51,191 nt of DNA from Phenylobacterium sp. (GCA_020402585.1 JADBZH010000086.1:1-51191); one strand, 5' to 3'. Shown: positions 33,353 through 42,754, numbered from the stretch's first letter. Numbers and translations: made by a program. Notes: a model not told the origin generated them from the sequence alone.

Positions 33353-34999
33353 ATGACGGACACTACAGCCCAGCAGGACTCGCCGCCCGGCGCGGTGGCC
33401 CTGCTGATCCTCTCGGCGGTGGGCGCCTTCCTGGCGCTGATAGCGACGGGGCTTTCGCCCGATCCCCTGTTCCGGCTTGAAGGCTGGGTCTTCACCTTTG
33501 CGGCGCTGGCTTCCGCCGCCGCCCTGACGGTCGGCGTGGCCAACGGGCGCTACCAGGCCGATCCGGGACGGTATGAGGACGGGGTCATCCGGGCCGGCGC
33601 CATCGCCACCATCTTCTGGGCCATTGTCGGCATGCTGGTGGGCGTGGTCATCGCCCTGCAGCTGGCCTGGCCCCGGATCTTCTACTTCCCGGACGCGGGA
33701 TGGCTGAACTTCGGGCGCCTGCGCCCTCTCCACACCTCCGGGGTGATCTTCGCCTTCGGCGGCAACGCCCTGATCGCCACCTCCTTCTACGTCGTCCAGC
33801 GCACCTGCAGGGCCCGGCTCGCGGGCGGCATGGCCGGCTGGTTCGTCTTCTGGGGCTACCAGCTCTTCATCGTCATGGCGGCGGTGGGCTACCTGGCCGG
33901 CATCACTGAGGGCCGGGAGTACGCCGAGCCCGAATGGTTCGTGGACCTGTGGCTGACCCTCGTCTGGGTCGTCTACCTGCTGGTCTTCCTGGGCACCCTC
34001 TGGAAGCGCAAGGAGCCCCACATCTACGTGGCCAACTGGTTCTACCTGGCCTTCATCGTGACGGTGGCCCTTCTGCACATCGTCAATAACCTGTCCCTGC
34101 CGGTCAGCCTTCTGGGGACCAAGAGCTATTCCCTCTTCGCCGGCGTCCAGGACGCCCTGACCCAGTGGTGGTACGGGCACAATGCGGTCGGCTTCTTCCT
34201 GACCGCCGGCTTCCTGGCCATCATGTACTACTTCGTGCCCAAGCGGGCGGAGAAGCCGGTCTATTCCTACCGCCTCTCCATCGTCCACTTCTGGTCCCTG
34301 ATCTTCATCTACATCTGGGCCGGTCCGCACCACCTGCACTACACGGCCCTGCCGCAATGGGCCCAGACCCTGGGCATGACCTTCTCGATCATGCTGTGGA
34401 TGCCGTCCTGGGGCGGCATGATCAACGGCCTGATGACCCTGTCAGGGGCCTGGGACAAGCTGCGCACCGATCCGGTCCTGAGGATGATGGCGGTGGCCGT
34501 GGGCTTCTACGGCATGTCGACCTTCGAGGGCCCGCTGATGTCCATCCGGGCGGTGAACGCCCTCAGCCACTACACCGACTGGACCATCGGCCACGTGCAC
34601 TCCGGCGCCCTCGGCTGGGTCGGCTTCATCAGCTTCGGCGCCATCTACTGCCTCGTGCCCTGGCTGTGGAAGAAGGACGGGCTCTACTCCAACGCCCTGG
34701 TCGAGTGGCACTTCTGGATCGCGACCCTGGGCCTGCTCTTCTACATCGCCGCCATGTGGGTGTCGGGGATCGGCGAGGGGCTGATGTGGCGCGAGTACAC
34801 CCCGCAGGGCTTCCTGGCGAACAGCTTCGTGGAGAGCGTCTCCGCCAAGCAGGTGGCGAACATCGTCCGGGCCCTCGGCGGGGTCATGTACCTCTCCGGC
34901 GCCGTGATCATGGCCTACAACATCTACCGGACCATCCGGCAGCCGGCCCCCGCCGTCCTGCCGGAGGCCTCCGGTCCCATCGTCGCGGCTGCGGCCTGA
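33353..34999 (+). CDS. ccoN: cbb3-type cytochrome c oxidase subunit I
   Basis: Catalytic subunit of the high-affinity terminal oxidase in the inner membrane, with haem b, haem b3 and CuB. The 548-residue protein has about 14 membrane spans. [13 protein letters not shown] carries a CuB His and the cross-linked Tyr, [20 protein letters not shown] the other CuB ligands, and [10 protein letters not shown] the haem His residues. An early span carries [21 protein letters not shown] with another haem His. The start is the ATG at 33353; a TTG three codons upstream is possible. It is the first gene of ccoNOQPGHIS. Confidence 0.97.
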   Translation: MTDTTAQQDSPPGAVALLILSAVGAFLALIATGLSPDPLFRLEGWVFTFAALASAAALTVGVANGRYQADPGRYEDGVIRAGAIATIFWAIVGMLVGVVIALQLAWPRIFYFPDAGWLNFGRLRPLHTSGVIFAFGGNALIATSFYVVQRTCRARLAGGMAGWFVFWGYQLFIVMAAVGYLAGITEGREYAEPEWFVDLWLTLVWVVYLLVFLGTLWKRKEPHIYVANWFYLAFIVTVALLHIVNNLSLPVSLLGTKSYSLFAGVQDALTQWWYGHNAVGFFLTAGFLAIMYYFVPKRAEKPVYSYRLSIVHFWSLIFIYIWAGPHHLHYTALPQWAQTLGMTFSIMLWMPSWGGMINGLMTLSGAWDKLRTDPVLRMMAVAVGFYGMSTFEGPLMSIRAVNALSHYTDWTIGHVHSGALGWVGFISFGAIYCLVPWLWKKDGLYSNALVEWHFWIATLGLLFYIAAMWVSGIGEGLMWREYTPQGFLANSFVESVSAKQVANIVRALGGVMYLSGAVIMAYNIYRTIRQPAPAVLPEASGPIVAAAA

Positions 35000-35012
35000 A
35001 GGGAACGGGAAC

Positions 35013-35747
35013 ATGTGGAAGAACCACGCAAAACTTGAACGTCACTCGCTGCTGCTGGTCCTCGGCATCCTCCTGGTGGTGTCGGTGGGCGGGCTGGTCG
35101 AGATCGCCCCCCTCTTCTTTCTGGAGAGCACGATCGAGAAGGTGAAGGGTGTCCGGCCCTACACGCCGCTGGAACAGGCGGGCCGGGACATCTACGTGCG
35201 GGAGGGCTGCTATGTCTGCCACTCGCAGATGATCCGCCCCCTGCGCGACGAGGTCGAAAGGTACGGGCACTACAGCCTGGCGGCCGAGAGCATGTACGAC
35301 CATCCGTTCCAGTGGGGCTCCAAGCGCACGGGTCCCGACCTGGCCCGGGTGGGTGGCAAGTACTCGGACGCCTGGCATGTCCAGCACCTGGTCGATCCCA
35401 GGTCGGTCGTGCCGGAATCGATCATGCCCCCTTACGCCTTCCTGGCTCAGAAGGATCTCAAGGTCGATGATATAGAGGCCCGTCTGCGGACCCTGACCCG
35501 GGTAGGTGTTCCGTATACGGAGACTGCCCTGAAGAATGCCCGGGCGGACCTCGAGGCGCAGGTCGATCCTACCGCCTCCGGCGCCAGCCTCGCCCGCTAC
35601 TACGGCGAAAAGGTCAACCGGCGCGACTTTGACGGCGATCCGGAGCGACTGACCGAGATGGACGCCCTTGTGGCCTATCTCCAGATGCTGGGAACCCTGG
35701 TCGACTTCCGCACCTACAAGGCCGACGCGGCGGAGAACCTGCGATGA
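35013..35747 (+). CDS. ccoO: cbb3-type cytochrome c oxidase subunit II (mono-haem cytochrome c)
   Basis: A 244-residue membrane-anchored cytochrome c that passes electrons to CcoN. One N-terminal span (residues ~12-37) is followed by a periplasmic domain with the haem motif CYVCH at residues 66-70 in [19 protein letters not shown]. The block [38 protein letters not shown] holds the axial Met. It starts 13 bases after ccoN and overlaps ccoQ by four bases (ATGA). Confidence 0.97.
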   Translation: MWKNHAKLERHSLLLVLGILLVVSVGGLVEIAPLFFLESTIEKVKGVRPYTPLEQAGRDIYVREGCYVCHSQMIRPLRDEVERYGHYSLAAESMYDHPFQWGSKRTGPDLARVGGKYSDAWHVQHLVDPRSVVPESIMPPYAFLAQKDLKVDDIEARLRTLTRVGVPYTETALKNARADLEAQVDPTASGASLARYYGEKVNRRDFDGDPERLTEMDALVAYLQMLGTLVDFRTYKADAAENLR

Positions 35748-35923
35748 GCGGCCTGAGCTACGAGCAGGTCGCCCGCTTCGCCCAGCAGGGAGGCACCCTC
35801 TACTTCGTGGTCATCTTCCTGGCCGGCGTTGTCTACGCCCTGTGGCCCAAGAACCGCCAGGCCTTCCGGGACATGGCCCATCTGCCGCTGAGAGAAGACG
35901 AGGACGACCATGTCGGCTCCTGA
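35744..35923 (+). CDS. ccoQ: cbb3-type cytochrome oxidase small subunit CcoQ
   Basis: A 59-residue protein with a short N-terminal part ([17 protein letters not shown]), one membrane span ([18 protein letters not shown]) and an acidic C-terminal tail. Size, topology and the position between ccoO and ccoP identify it as CcoQ, which stabilises the oxidase complex. Its start overlaps the ccoO stop by four bases and its end overlaps the ccoP start by 14 bases. Confidence 0.9.
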   Translation: MSGLSYEQVARFAQQGGTLYFVVIFLAGVVYALWPKNRQAFRDMAHLPLREDEDDHVGS

Positions 35924-36779
35924 AACCCAGAGAGACTCCGGCCCGGTTCCCACCACCGGACATGAGTGGGACGGCATCCGCGAGCTGGACAATCCGCTCC
36001 CGCGCTGGTGGCTCTGGATCTTCTACGCCTCGGTGGTCTACGCCATCGGCTACTGGATCCTGATGCCGGCCTGGCCTGGACTGACGGGCTACACCCGCGG
36101 CGTGCTGGGCAAGTCTGATCGCGCCGCGGTCGTGGAGCAGCTGTCTGAGCTGAAGACCCTGCGGGGCCAGCAGAACGCCCGCCTGTCCCAGGCCTCCCTG
36201 CAGGAGATCGAGAGCGATCCCCAGCTCCAGGCCCACGCCCTGGCCGTCGGCCAGTCCGTCTTCGGCGACAACTGCGCCACCTGCCATGGGGTCGGCGGGA
36301 TCGGAAGCAAGGGCTATGCGAACCTCCGGGATGACGTCTGGCTCTGGGGCGGAACGCTGGAGGACATCCACCGGACCCTCCAGTACGGCATCCGTTCGGG
36401 CCATCCCCAGGCGCGCATCTCGCAGATGCCCGCCTTCGGCAAAGACCAGATCCTGACCGCCGCCCAGGTGGACGACCAGACCGAGTTCGTGGTCGCCCTG
36501 TCCGGGCGCCCGGCGAATGCGGCGGCGGTCCAGAGGGCGGCGCCGGTCTATGCGGCCAACTGCGTCGCCTGCCACGGGCCCGAAGGCCGGGGCGATCCCC
36601 TGCAGGGCGCGCCCAACCTGACGGACAAGGAATGGCTCTACGGCTCAGAGCGCCAGGACATCAAGGCGCAGATCCACGCAGGCCGGGGCGGCGTCATGCC
36701 GGCCTGGTCCGGGCGGCTGGATCCGGAAACCGTCAAGGCCCTGGCCGTCTACGTCCACGCCAACGCCGCCGGACAATGA
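35910..36779 (+). CDS. ccoP: cbb3-type cytochrome c oxidase subunit III (di-haem cytochrome c)
   Basis: A 289-residue protein with two c-type haem sites, CATCH (residues 122-126) and CVACH (218-222). It begins with the conserved EWDGIRELDNPLPRWW segment and a single membrane span (residues ~33-52), so both haems face the periplasm. Axial Met candidates are in MPAFGKDQI and GGVMPAW. It feeds electrons from cytochrome c to CcoO/CcoN. Overlapping starts with ccoQ indicate coupled translation of the structural genes. Confidence 0.97.
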   Translation: MSAPETQRDSGPVPTTGHEWDGIRELDNPLPRWWLWIFYASVVYAIGYWILMPAWPGLTGYTRGVLGKSDRAAVVEQLSELKTLRGQQNARLSQASLQEIESDPQLQAHALAVGQSVFGDNCATCHGVGGIGSKGYANLRDDVWLWGGTLEDIHRTLQYGIRSGHPQARISQMPAFGKDQILTAAQVDDQTEFVVALSGRPANAAAVQRAAPVYAANCVACHGPEGRGDPLQGAPNLTDKEWLYGSERQDIKAQIHAGRGGVMPAWSGRLDPETVKALAVYVHANAAGQ

Positions 36780-36792
36780 ATGAGCCCTCGCC

Positions 36793-38337
36793 ATGACCGT
36801 CGTCATTGACCGGACCCGCGCCGGTCAGAAGGAAGCCGGTCCCGCCTCGGCGGCGGAGAAGGCCCGCCGTCGGGGCGACCCGGGCGGCGGCCTCTACAAG
36901 CCCCGGGCGCCCATCTATCCCAAGCAGGTCCGCGGCCCCTGGCGGAACCTCAAGTGGGGCCTGATGATCGTCACCCTGGCGATCTACTACATCACGCCCT
37001 GGATCCGCTGGGACCGCCCGGGCGCCCTGCCCGACCAGGCCGTCCTGGTCGACTTCGCCGGACGGCGCTTCTATCTCTTCGACCTGCAGTTCTGGCCACA
37101 GGAAGTCTATTTCATCACCGGCCTCCTGGTGATGGCCGCCCTCGCCCTGTTCCTGGCCAGCGCCCTCTTCGGCCGGCTCTGGTGCGGCTATGCCTGTCCA
37201 CAGACAATCTGGACCGACCTCTTCATCCAGGTCGAGCGCCTGTTCGAGGGCGACCGTAACGCCCGCATGCGGCGGGACGCGGCGTCCTGGTCCCTCGACA
37301 AGGCCTGGCGCAAGTCGGGCAAGCACCTGGTCTGGCTGGGCATCGCCTTCGGCACCGGGGGCGCCTGGATCTTCTACTTCCATGACGCCCCGACCGTCCT
37401 GGTCCAGTTCTGGACCGGCCAGGCGCCCGCCACGGCCTACATCTTCTGCGCCCTCCTGACCTTCACCACCTATGTCTTCGCCGGGACCCTGCGCGAGCAG
37501 GTGTGCACCTACATGTGCCCCTGGCCCCGCATCCAGGGCGCCCTGATCGACCAGGACTCCCTGCAGGTCACCTACCGGATCGACCGGGGCGAGCCGCGCG
37601 GTCCGCACAAGAAGGGCGCCTCCTGGGAGGGCCGGGGCGGATGCATCGACTGCGACCAGTGCGTCGTGGTCTGCCCCATGGGCATCGACATCCGGAACGG
37701 CGCCCAGCTGGAGTGCATCAACTGCGGCCTGTGCGCCGACGCCTGCGACGAGATGATGGACCGGATCGACCGGCCCCGGGGTCTGATCGGCTACGACACG
37801 GACAAGGCCGTGGCGGCCCGGGCGGCGGGACAGGCGGCCGTCTATCGGCTGGTCCGGCCCCGGACCCTCTTCTACGCCGCCGCCCTGGTCCTGGTCTCAG
37901 GCCTGATGCTCTGGGGCCTGATCCACCGCCAGGCCTTCGACGTCCATGTCCTGCGTGACCGCAATCCCATCGCGGTGCGGCTGGCCGACGGGTCGGTGCG
38001 CAACGGCTACACCCTGAAGATCGCCAACCGCAGCTTCGCCGACGCCGACGCCCGGATCCGGTTCGACGGGCCTTCCGGCGCCCTCCTCAAGACGCCGGCG
38101 GCGCCGGTCGCCGCCGACGGGGTCAGCGCCCGGATCGAGGCCAACACCGTCCGCGCCGTCCGGGTCTTCGTCACCCTGCCCGAGCACGCCGCCGAGCACG
38201 CCTCCCAGCACGGGGACGACGGGGACGAGGGAGAGGGCGAAAGCGAGAGCCTGCCCGTCGCCTTCACCGTGACCCTGCCGGAGGGCGCCATGACCGTGAA
38301 GTCGACCTTCATCACCGACCCCGGAGCCCGTCCATGA
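36793..38337 (+). CDS. ccoG: cbb3 oxidase assembly protein, polyferredoxin-like CcoG (RdxA/FixG)
   Basis: A 514-residue membrane iron-sulfur protein used in cbb3 assembly, with copper reduction as the proposed role. The N-terminal half has several spans and the CGYACPQTIWTDLF and CTYMCPWPRIQGAL motifs; the centre has two 4Fe-4S sites, CIDCDQCVVVCPMGID and CINCGLCADACDEMMD. A further span (LFYAAALVLVSGLMLWGL) precedes a periplasmic Ig-like C-terminal domain. The linker EHAAEHASQHGDDGDEGEGESE near the end is unusually His/Glu-rich. It starts 13 bases after ccoP and overlaps ccoH by four. Confidence 0.96.
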   Translation: MTVVIDRTRAGQKEAGPASAAEKARRRGDPGGGLYKPRAPIYPKQVRGPWRNLKWGLMIVTLAIYYITPWIRWDRPGALPDQAVLVDFAGRRFYLFDLQFWPQEVYFITGLLVMAALALFLASALFGRLWCGYACPQTIWTDLFIQVERLFEGDRNARMRRDAASWSLDKAWRKSGKHLVWLGIAFGTGGAWIFYFHDAPTVLVQFWTGQAPATAYIFCALLTFTTYVFAGTLREQVCTYMCPWPRIQGALIDQDSLQVTYRIDRGEPRGPHKKGASWEGRGGCIDCDQCVVVCPMGIDIRNGAQLECINCGLCADACDEMMDRIDRPRGLIGYDTDKAVAARAAGQAAVYRLVRPRTLFYAAALVLVSGLMLWGLIHRQAFDVHVLRDRNPIAVRLADGSVRNGYTLKIANRSFADADARIRFDGPSGALLKTPAAPVAADGVSARIEANTVRAVRVFVTLPEHAAEHASQHGDDGDEGEGESESLPVAFTVTLPEGAMTVKSTFITDPGARP

Positions 38338-38846
38338 GCCCATCCATGAGCCCGTCCCCCACGCGCGCGACCGCCGCCCCCGCCGCCGGCTGGACCCTCA
38401 CCGGCTGGCATGTCCTGGGCATCGTCGTCGGCTTCTTCGCCATCATCATCGCCCTGAACATCTGGTTCCTGACCCTGGCCTACAGCACCTTCCCGGGCCA
38501 GGTCTCCGAGACCCCCTATGAGGACGGCGTCGCCTTCAACAGCCGGATCGCCCGGCAGGAGGCTCAGGCCCGCCTCGGCTGGACCGCCGCCGCCGCCGCC
38601 GGGCCCGGCAGGGCGCGGGTGGAGATGCGCGACGCCTCGGGCGCACCCCTGCGCGGCCTCGTGCTGACAGGCCGGCTTGAACGCCCCGCCACCGAGGCGG
38701 GCCGGACCGACCTGCGCTTCTCAGAGACCGCCCCCGGCCGCTACGAGGCGACCGTTCCCGACCTCTCCGGCGCCTGGGACCTGAGCTTTGTCGCCCGGGG
38801 CGAGGGTCATGCCTTCGAGGGCTCGCGGAGGGTCACATGGCCCTGA
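38334..38846 (+). CDS. ccoH: cbb3 oxidase assembly protein CcoH (FixH family)
   Basis: A 170-residue single-span membrane protein. After a Pro/Ala-rich start, WTLTGWHVLGIVVGFFAIIIALNIWFLTLAYSTFPG is the FixH-type membrane segment, followed by SETPYEDGVAFNSRIARQEAQARLGW and a beta-rich periplasmic domain ending in the strands AWDLSFVARGEGHAFEGSRRV. CcoH is needed for stable assembly of the oxidase subunits. An in-frame ATG four codons downstream (38346) is a possible start. The gene overlaps ccoG and ccoI. Confidence 0.93.
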   Translation: MSPSMSPSPTRATAAPAAGWTLTGWHVLGIVVGFFAIIIALNIWFLTLAYSTFPGQVSETPYEDGVAFNSRIARQEAQARLGWTAAAAAGPGRARVEMRDASGAPLRGLVLTGRLERPATEAGRTDLRFSETAPGRYEATVPDLSGAWDLSFVARGEGHAFEGSRRVTWP

Positions 38847-41047
38847 CCGAGGGCGAGGCGCAGACCTCGGCGGGCGCCCCGCCGGACGAGGGGGTCGGCG
38901 GCCCCGACCTGTCGGCCTACCTGACCGAGACCGGGCCGGGCGGACGGCGGCTCGACCTCCTGGTCAGCGGCGCCCATTGCGCGGCCTGCATCGCCCGGAT
39001 CGAGGGCGAACTGGCCGACACTCCCGGCGTCGCCTCGGCCCGGCTCAACCTGAGCACCGGCCGCCTCGCCGTGGGCCTTGAGCCGGAGGGCGACCCCGGC
39101 CGGGTCGTGCGCGCCCTCGACCGCATCGGCTATCCCGCCACGCCCTACGACCCGGACTCGGCCCGGCAGGCCCAGGACCGGGAGGGCCGCGAACTGGCCA
39201 TGGCCCTGGCCGTCGCCGGCTTCGGGGCCGGCAACGCCATGATCTTCTCGGTGCCGGTCTGGGCCGGCCTGTTCGGCCAGGAGCTGGGACCGGCGACCCG
39301 CACCTTCATGCAGTGGGCCAGCGCCGGGGTCGGCGCCCCCTGCGCCGTCTTCGCCGGCATGGTCTTCTTCCGGTCCGCCTGGAAGGCCCTGAGGGCGGGG
39401 CGGGCCAACATGGACGTGCCGATCTCGATCGGGGTGATCCTGACCCTGGTGGTCAGCTTCCAGGAAACCCTCCTGATGGGGCGGGACACCTATTTCGACG
39501 CCGCCGTCACCCTGCTCTTCCTGTTGTTGATCGGTCGCTGGATGGACCACGCCCTGCGCCGCAGGGCCCGCAGCGCCGCCGCCGACCTCCTGGCCCTCCA
39601 GGCGCCCTCCGCCGTCCTCCTCGCCGAAGACGGGACGGAGCGCATGTCGCCCCTGCGCCTTGTCCGGCCCGGCGACCGGCTGAGGGTGCGACCAGGCGAG
39701 CGCGTCCCCGTGGACGGGGTGGTGGAGACCGGGGAGTCCGAGATCGACAACGCCCTCCTGACCGGCGAGACGACGCCCCAGCCGGTCCATCCCGGCGTCA
39801 CCTGCCGGGCGGGCGCCCTCAACCTGACAGGCCTCCTGACCCTTCGCGCCGAGGCCGCCTGCGAGGACTCGACCCTGGCGCGCATCGCCAGGCTGGTGGA
39901 ATCCGGCGCCCAGTTCCGGTCGACCTATGTCCAGTTGGCCGACAAGGCCGCGGCCATCTACGTGCCGGTGGTCCACACCGCCGCGGCCCTGACCTTCGTG
40001 GTCGCCTGGATGCTGGGGATTCCGGTGCGCGAGGCGGTGCTGCGGGCCGCGACGGTGCTGATCGTCACCTGCCCCTGCGCCCTGGGCCTCGCCGTCCCGG
40101 CGGTGCAGGTGGCCGCCGCCTCTCGCCTGTTCCGGCGGGGGGTGCTGGTCAAGTCCGGCGCCGGGCTGGAACGGCTGGCCGAGGCGGACCATGTCGCCTT
40201 CGACAAGACCGGTGTCCTCACCGAGGGCCGGCCCCGCCTGCTGAACGCCGACCCGACCGACATCGCCAGGGCCGCGCCCCTGGCCCGGGCCTCGTCGCAT
40301 CCCCTGGCCCGCGCCCTGGCCGAAGCGGCCGGGGAGGGTCCTGCGGCGACCGGCGCCATCGAGATCGCCGGCCAGGGGATCGAGGCGCGCGCGGAAGCGG
40401 GCCTGATGCGCCTGGGCCGGGCGGCCTTCGTGGGCGCGCCCCTCTCGGGAAACCAGACGGAGCTCTGGTTCCGGGATGCGGATGGCGCCCTCTTCCGCTT
40501 CGCCTTCGCCGACGCCCTGAGGCCTGAGGCGGTGGGGCTGGTGGCGGCCCTGGCGGAGCGCGGCCTCTCCGCCTCCATCCTGTCCGGGGACGTGGAGGCC
40601 GCCACCCTCCGGGTCGCCGGGCGGGTGGGGATCCCCGACTGGCGCGCCGGCCTGACCCCCCAGGGCAAGGTCGAGGCGCTCGACGACCTCAAGGCGGCGG
40701 GCCGCCGGGTCCTGATGGTGGGCGATGGCCTCAACGACGTGGCCGCCCTCAGTCACGCCCATGTCTCGATGGCGCCGGGCACGGCCCTGGACGCCAGCCA
40801 GTCTGCGGCGGACCTGGTCTATCCCGCTGATCATCCCGAGCGCATCGCCGAGGCGATCGACACCGCGCGGGCGGCCCGTCGCCGGGCGATGGAGAACTTC
40901 GCCTTCGCCGCCCTCTACAATCTGGTGGCCGGCCCGGCCGCCATGCTGGGCTTCGTCAATCCCTTCGTGGCCGCCCTGGCCATGTCGGGCTCCTCCCTGG
41001 TGGTGACCCTCAACGCCCTCAGGCTGCTGAACGGAGGCCGAAGATGA
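38837..41047 (+). CDS. ccoI: Copper-transporting P1B-type ATPase CcoI (FixI)
   Basis: A 736-residue heavy-metal P-type ATPase that supplies copper for cbb3 assembly. One N-terminal metal-binding domain carries GAHCAACIARIE (Cys48, Cys51), followed by eight membrane spans. The transport site is CPC (residues 412-414, TCPCALGLAVPAVQ). Cytoplasmic motifs are LTGETTPQPV, the phosphorylation site DKTGVLT (Asp456), SSHPLARAL and MVGDGLNDVAAL. The usual Thr of DKTGT is Val here. The ATG lies inside the end of ccoH, and the stop overlaps ccoS by four bases. Confidence 0.95.
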   Translation: MALTEGEAQTSAGAPPDEGVGGPDLSAYLTETGPGGRRLDLLVSGAHCAACIARIEGELADTPGVASARLNLSTGRLAVGLEPEGDPGRVVRALDRIGYPATPYDPDSARQAQDREGRELAMALAVAGFGAGNAMIFSVPVWAGLFGQELGPATRTFMQWASAGVGAPCAVFAGMVFFRSAWKALRAGRANMDVPISIGVILTLVVSFQETLLMGRDTYFDAAVTLLFLLLIGRWMDHALRRRARSAAADLLALQAPSAVLLAEDGTERMSPLRLVRPGDRLRVRPGERVPVDGVVETGESEIDNALLTGETTPQPVHPGVTCRAGALNLTGLLTLRAEAACEDSTLARIARLVESGAQFRSTYVQLADKAAAIYVPVVHTAAALTFVVAWMLGIPVREAVLRAATVLIVTCPCALGLAVPAVQVAAASRLFRRGVLVKSGAGLERLAEADHVAFDKTGVLTEGRPRLLNADPTDIARAAPLARASSHPLARALAEAAGEGPAATGAIEIAGQGIEARAEAGLMRLGRAAFVGAPLSGNQTELWFRDADGALFRFAFADALRPEAVGLVAALAERGLSASILSGDVEAATLRVAGRVGIPDWRAGLTPQGKVEALDDLKAAGRRVLMVGDGLNDVAALSHAHVSMAPGTALDASQSAADLVYPADHPERIAEAIDTARAARRRAMENFAFAALYNLVAGPAAMLGFVNPFVAALAMSGSSLVVTLNALRLLNGGRR

Positions 41048-41199
41048 GCATTATCGTCATCCTGGCGCCCTTCTCGCTGGCCCTGGCCCTGCTCGGCCTC
41101 GCCGCCTTCTGGTGGACCCTGCGCAATGACCAGTACGAAGACCCCCAGGGCGACGCCAGCCGGATCCTCATCGAGGATCCCGAGGACCGGCCCCTCTGA
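41044..41199 (+). CDS. ccoS: cbb3-type cytochrome oxidase assembly protein CcoS
   Basis: A 51-residue protein: one membrane span (IIVILAPFSLALALLGLAAFWWTL), then RNDQYEDPQGDASRILIED, the conserved CcoS tail. It is required to insert cofactors into the cbb3 oxidase. Its ATG overlaps the ccoI stop (ATGA), closing an unbroken ccoNOQPGHIS run. Four bases separate its stop from that of the convergent VIT-family gene. Confidence 0.93.
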   Translation: MSIIVILAPFSLALALLGLAAFWWTLRNDQYEDPQGDASRILIEDPEDRPL

Positions 41200-41203
41200 A
41201 GGG

Positions 41204-41905
41204 TCAGACCGCGGCCCCCACCAGGGCGCCGATGCCGGCGGTCAGGGCCATGGCCAGGGCGCCCCAGAAGGTGACCCGGATAGCCGCCTTGAGGGGCGGG
41301 GCCCCGCCGGCCTGGGCGCCGACGGCGCCGAGGAGGGCCAGCCCGACGAGGGAGCCGGCCGAGACCACCACCGCCAGGGAGTCGGCGGGGGTGATGGCGG
41401 CGAGGGCCAGGGGCGCGCCGGCGCCGGCGGTGAAGGTGGCCGCAGAGGTGAAGGCGGCCTGAATGGGCCTCGCCGCCGTGACCTCAGAAATGCCCAGTTC
41501 GTCCCGGGCGTGGGCGCCCAGGGCGTCGTGGGCCATCAACTGTTCTGCGGTCTTCCGGGCGGTCTCGGCGTCGAGGCCCCGGCTGCGGTAGAGGCTCGCC
41601 AGCTCCTCCAGTTCGGCGTCCGGCTGGGTCGCCAGCTCGCCACGCTCGCGGGTCAGGTCGGCGCTCTCCGTGTCCGACTGCGAGCTGACCGAGACGTACT
41701 CTCCGGCGGCCATGGACATGGCTCCGGCCACCAGTCCCGCCACCCCGGCCACCAGGACCTCGGATCGGTCCGCAGAGGCGGCGGCGACGCCGACGATCAG
41801 GCTGGCGGTGGAGACGATGCCGTCATTGGCGCCGAGCACCGCCGCCCTCAGCCAGCCCACCCGGGTGACCCGATGGCGTTCGTCGTGGAGCTTCAGTCGG
41901 GTCAT
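41204..41905 (-). CDS. VIT1/CCC1 family membrane protein, probable iron/manganese transporter
   Basis: A 233-residue membrane protein of the vacuolar iron transporter family. The N-terminal RAAVLGANDGIVSTASLIVGVAAAS and GLVAGAMSMAAGEYVSVSSQSDTE are the hallmark first two spans with metal-binding Asp, Met and Glu residues. The middle is a short charged helical region (ELEELASLYRSRGLDAETARKTAEQL), and three more spans end the protein. Family members export or sequester iron or manganese. The ATG at 41905 has AGGAGG upstream; the same frame is open far upstream but overlaps another gene. Confidence 0.92.
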   Translation of the reverse strand: MTRLKLHDERHRVTRVGWLRAAVLGANDGIVSTASLIVGVAAASADRSEVLVAGVAGLVAGAMSMAAGEYVSVSSQSDTESADLTRERGELATQPDAELEELASLYRSRGLDAETARKTAEQLMAHDALGAHARDELGISEVTAARPIQAAFTSAATFTAGAGAPLALAAITPADSLAVVVSAGSLVGLALLGAVGAQAGGAPPLKAAIRVTFWGALAMALTAGIGALVGAAV

Positions 41906-41987
41906 GGGAGCCTCCTGCCCTCGGGGGACAGCCTCCGCCTTCCCGACGCGCCGGGCAAGGGGCGTTGGACCGCCCGGACCCCTTTGC

Positions 41988-42584
41988 TCAGGACAGGTGC
42001 GCCAGCAGAGACCGGTGGTGGCAGCGCCCGGCGTCCGTGGGGTCAGCGGCGAGGGCGGAGGAGGCCCGTGAGGGCTCGGCGGCGTTGGCGGGCAGGGCCA
42101 TGGGCAGGAGGGCGAGGCCCGCGAGCAGCATGGCCGCCGCCACCCCGTCCATGGCCACGCGGAGGGCGTCGAAACGGCTCCGGAGTCCCGGGGGCGGCGG
42201 CGCCGGCGCCCTGGCGACCGCTTCCCGTTGTCTCGCCTCGGCCCGGTCCGCACGGGGCGAGCGCCCGGGGGCCTGGGGATCCATCCTGTGCTCGAGGACC
42301 CCGCCGGGGCTGTGCAGCCGCACGCCCTCGCACCAGTCCGCCTCTCCGGTGAAGACCACGTCCCGCCAGGCGGTCGGGCCTTCGTCCGGCGTCGCCGGCG
42401 CGCAGACCAGGTCGATGTCCCACAGGCCGTCCTCGGGGGTGACAGCGTGGCGACGGGGAACCAGGCGGGCCGAAAGGCAGGCGGCGGTCGGCCCGAAGCA
42501 GGTGGCGCGGACGGTCAGAAGGCGGCCGCCTTCCGGGAAGGCGGCGATCCGCACCGTGGCGGTCTCGAGGGTCAGCTTCCGCAT
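41988..42584 (-). CDS. Unrecognised protein with one C-terminal membrane segment
   Basis: A 198-residue protein that I do not recognise. The first ~100 residues look like a small beta-rich domain (TLETATVRIAAFPEGGRLLTVRATCFGPTAAC, then LWDIDLVCAPATPDEGPTAWRDVVFTGEADW), followed by a basic, Pro-rich linker and a hydrophobic stretch (GVAAAMLLAGLALLPMALPANA). The C-terminus is a polar ~30-residue tail with GRCHHRSLL. The ATG at 42584 has GGAG eight bases upstream and lies two bases after the stop of a small upstream gene. The function is unknown. Confidence 0.6.
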   Translation of the reverse strand: MRKLTLETATVRIAAFPEGGRLLTVRATCFGPTAACLSARLVPRRHAVTPEDGLWDIDLVCAPATPDEGPTAWRDVVFTGEADWCEGVRLHSPGGVLEHRMDPQAPGRSPRADRAEARQREAVARAPAPPPPGLRSRFDALRVAMDGVAAAMLLAGLALLPMALPANAAEPSRASSALAADPTDAGRCHHRSLLAHLS

Positions 42585-42586
42585 GA

Positions 42587-42754
42587 TCAGGCTCCGATGA
42601 CGCCGATGTAGAGGGGCCGCCAGGGCGCCCCCAGCCGGCGGGGGACGGGCCGTCCCGCCGGAATGATCCGGGGCGCCGCACTGGCCAGCGGTGCGCCCTG
42701 GCCCGCGGTCGTCGCGCGCCTGGGGCTCTGGTCCTGGGTCTCGGTCTTCGTCAT
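42587..42754 (-). CDS. Possible 55-residue basic protein
   Basis: A short frame on the minus strand encodes a 55-residue protein: a polar start (MTKTETQDQSPRRATTAGQ), then Pro/Arg-rich GRPVPRRLGAPWRPLYIGVIGA. It ends two bases before the ATG of the next gene, whose ribosome-binding GGAG lies inside it, so the two look like an operon. Codon positions are GC-rich as in neighbouring genes. No domain is recognised, and it could be non-coding leader. Confidence 0.4.
   Translation of the reverse strand: MTKTETQDQSPRRATTAGQGAPLASAAPRIIPAGRPVPRRLGAPWRPLYIGVIGA

Noticed and set aside
38807..40834. A 675-codon minus-strand frame opposite ccoI
   Set aside because: The product is a Gly/Arg/Gln-rich antisense shadow, while ccoI on the other strand has every family motif.
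41906..42253. A 116-residue N-terminal extension of the VIT-family protein
   Set aside because: Family N-termini start at MTRLKLHDERHR, which has AGGAGG upstream; the extension overlaps another gene in a different frame.
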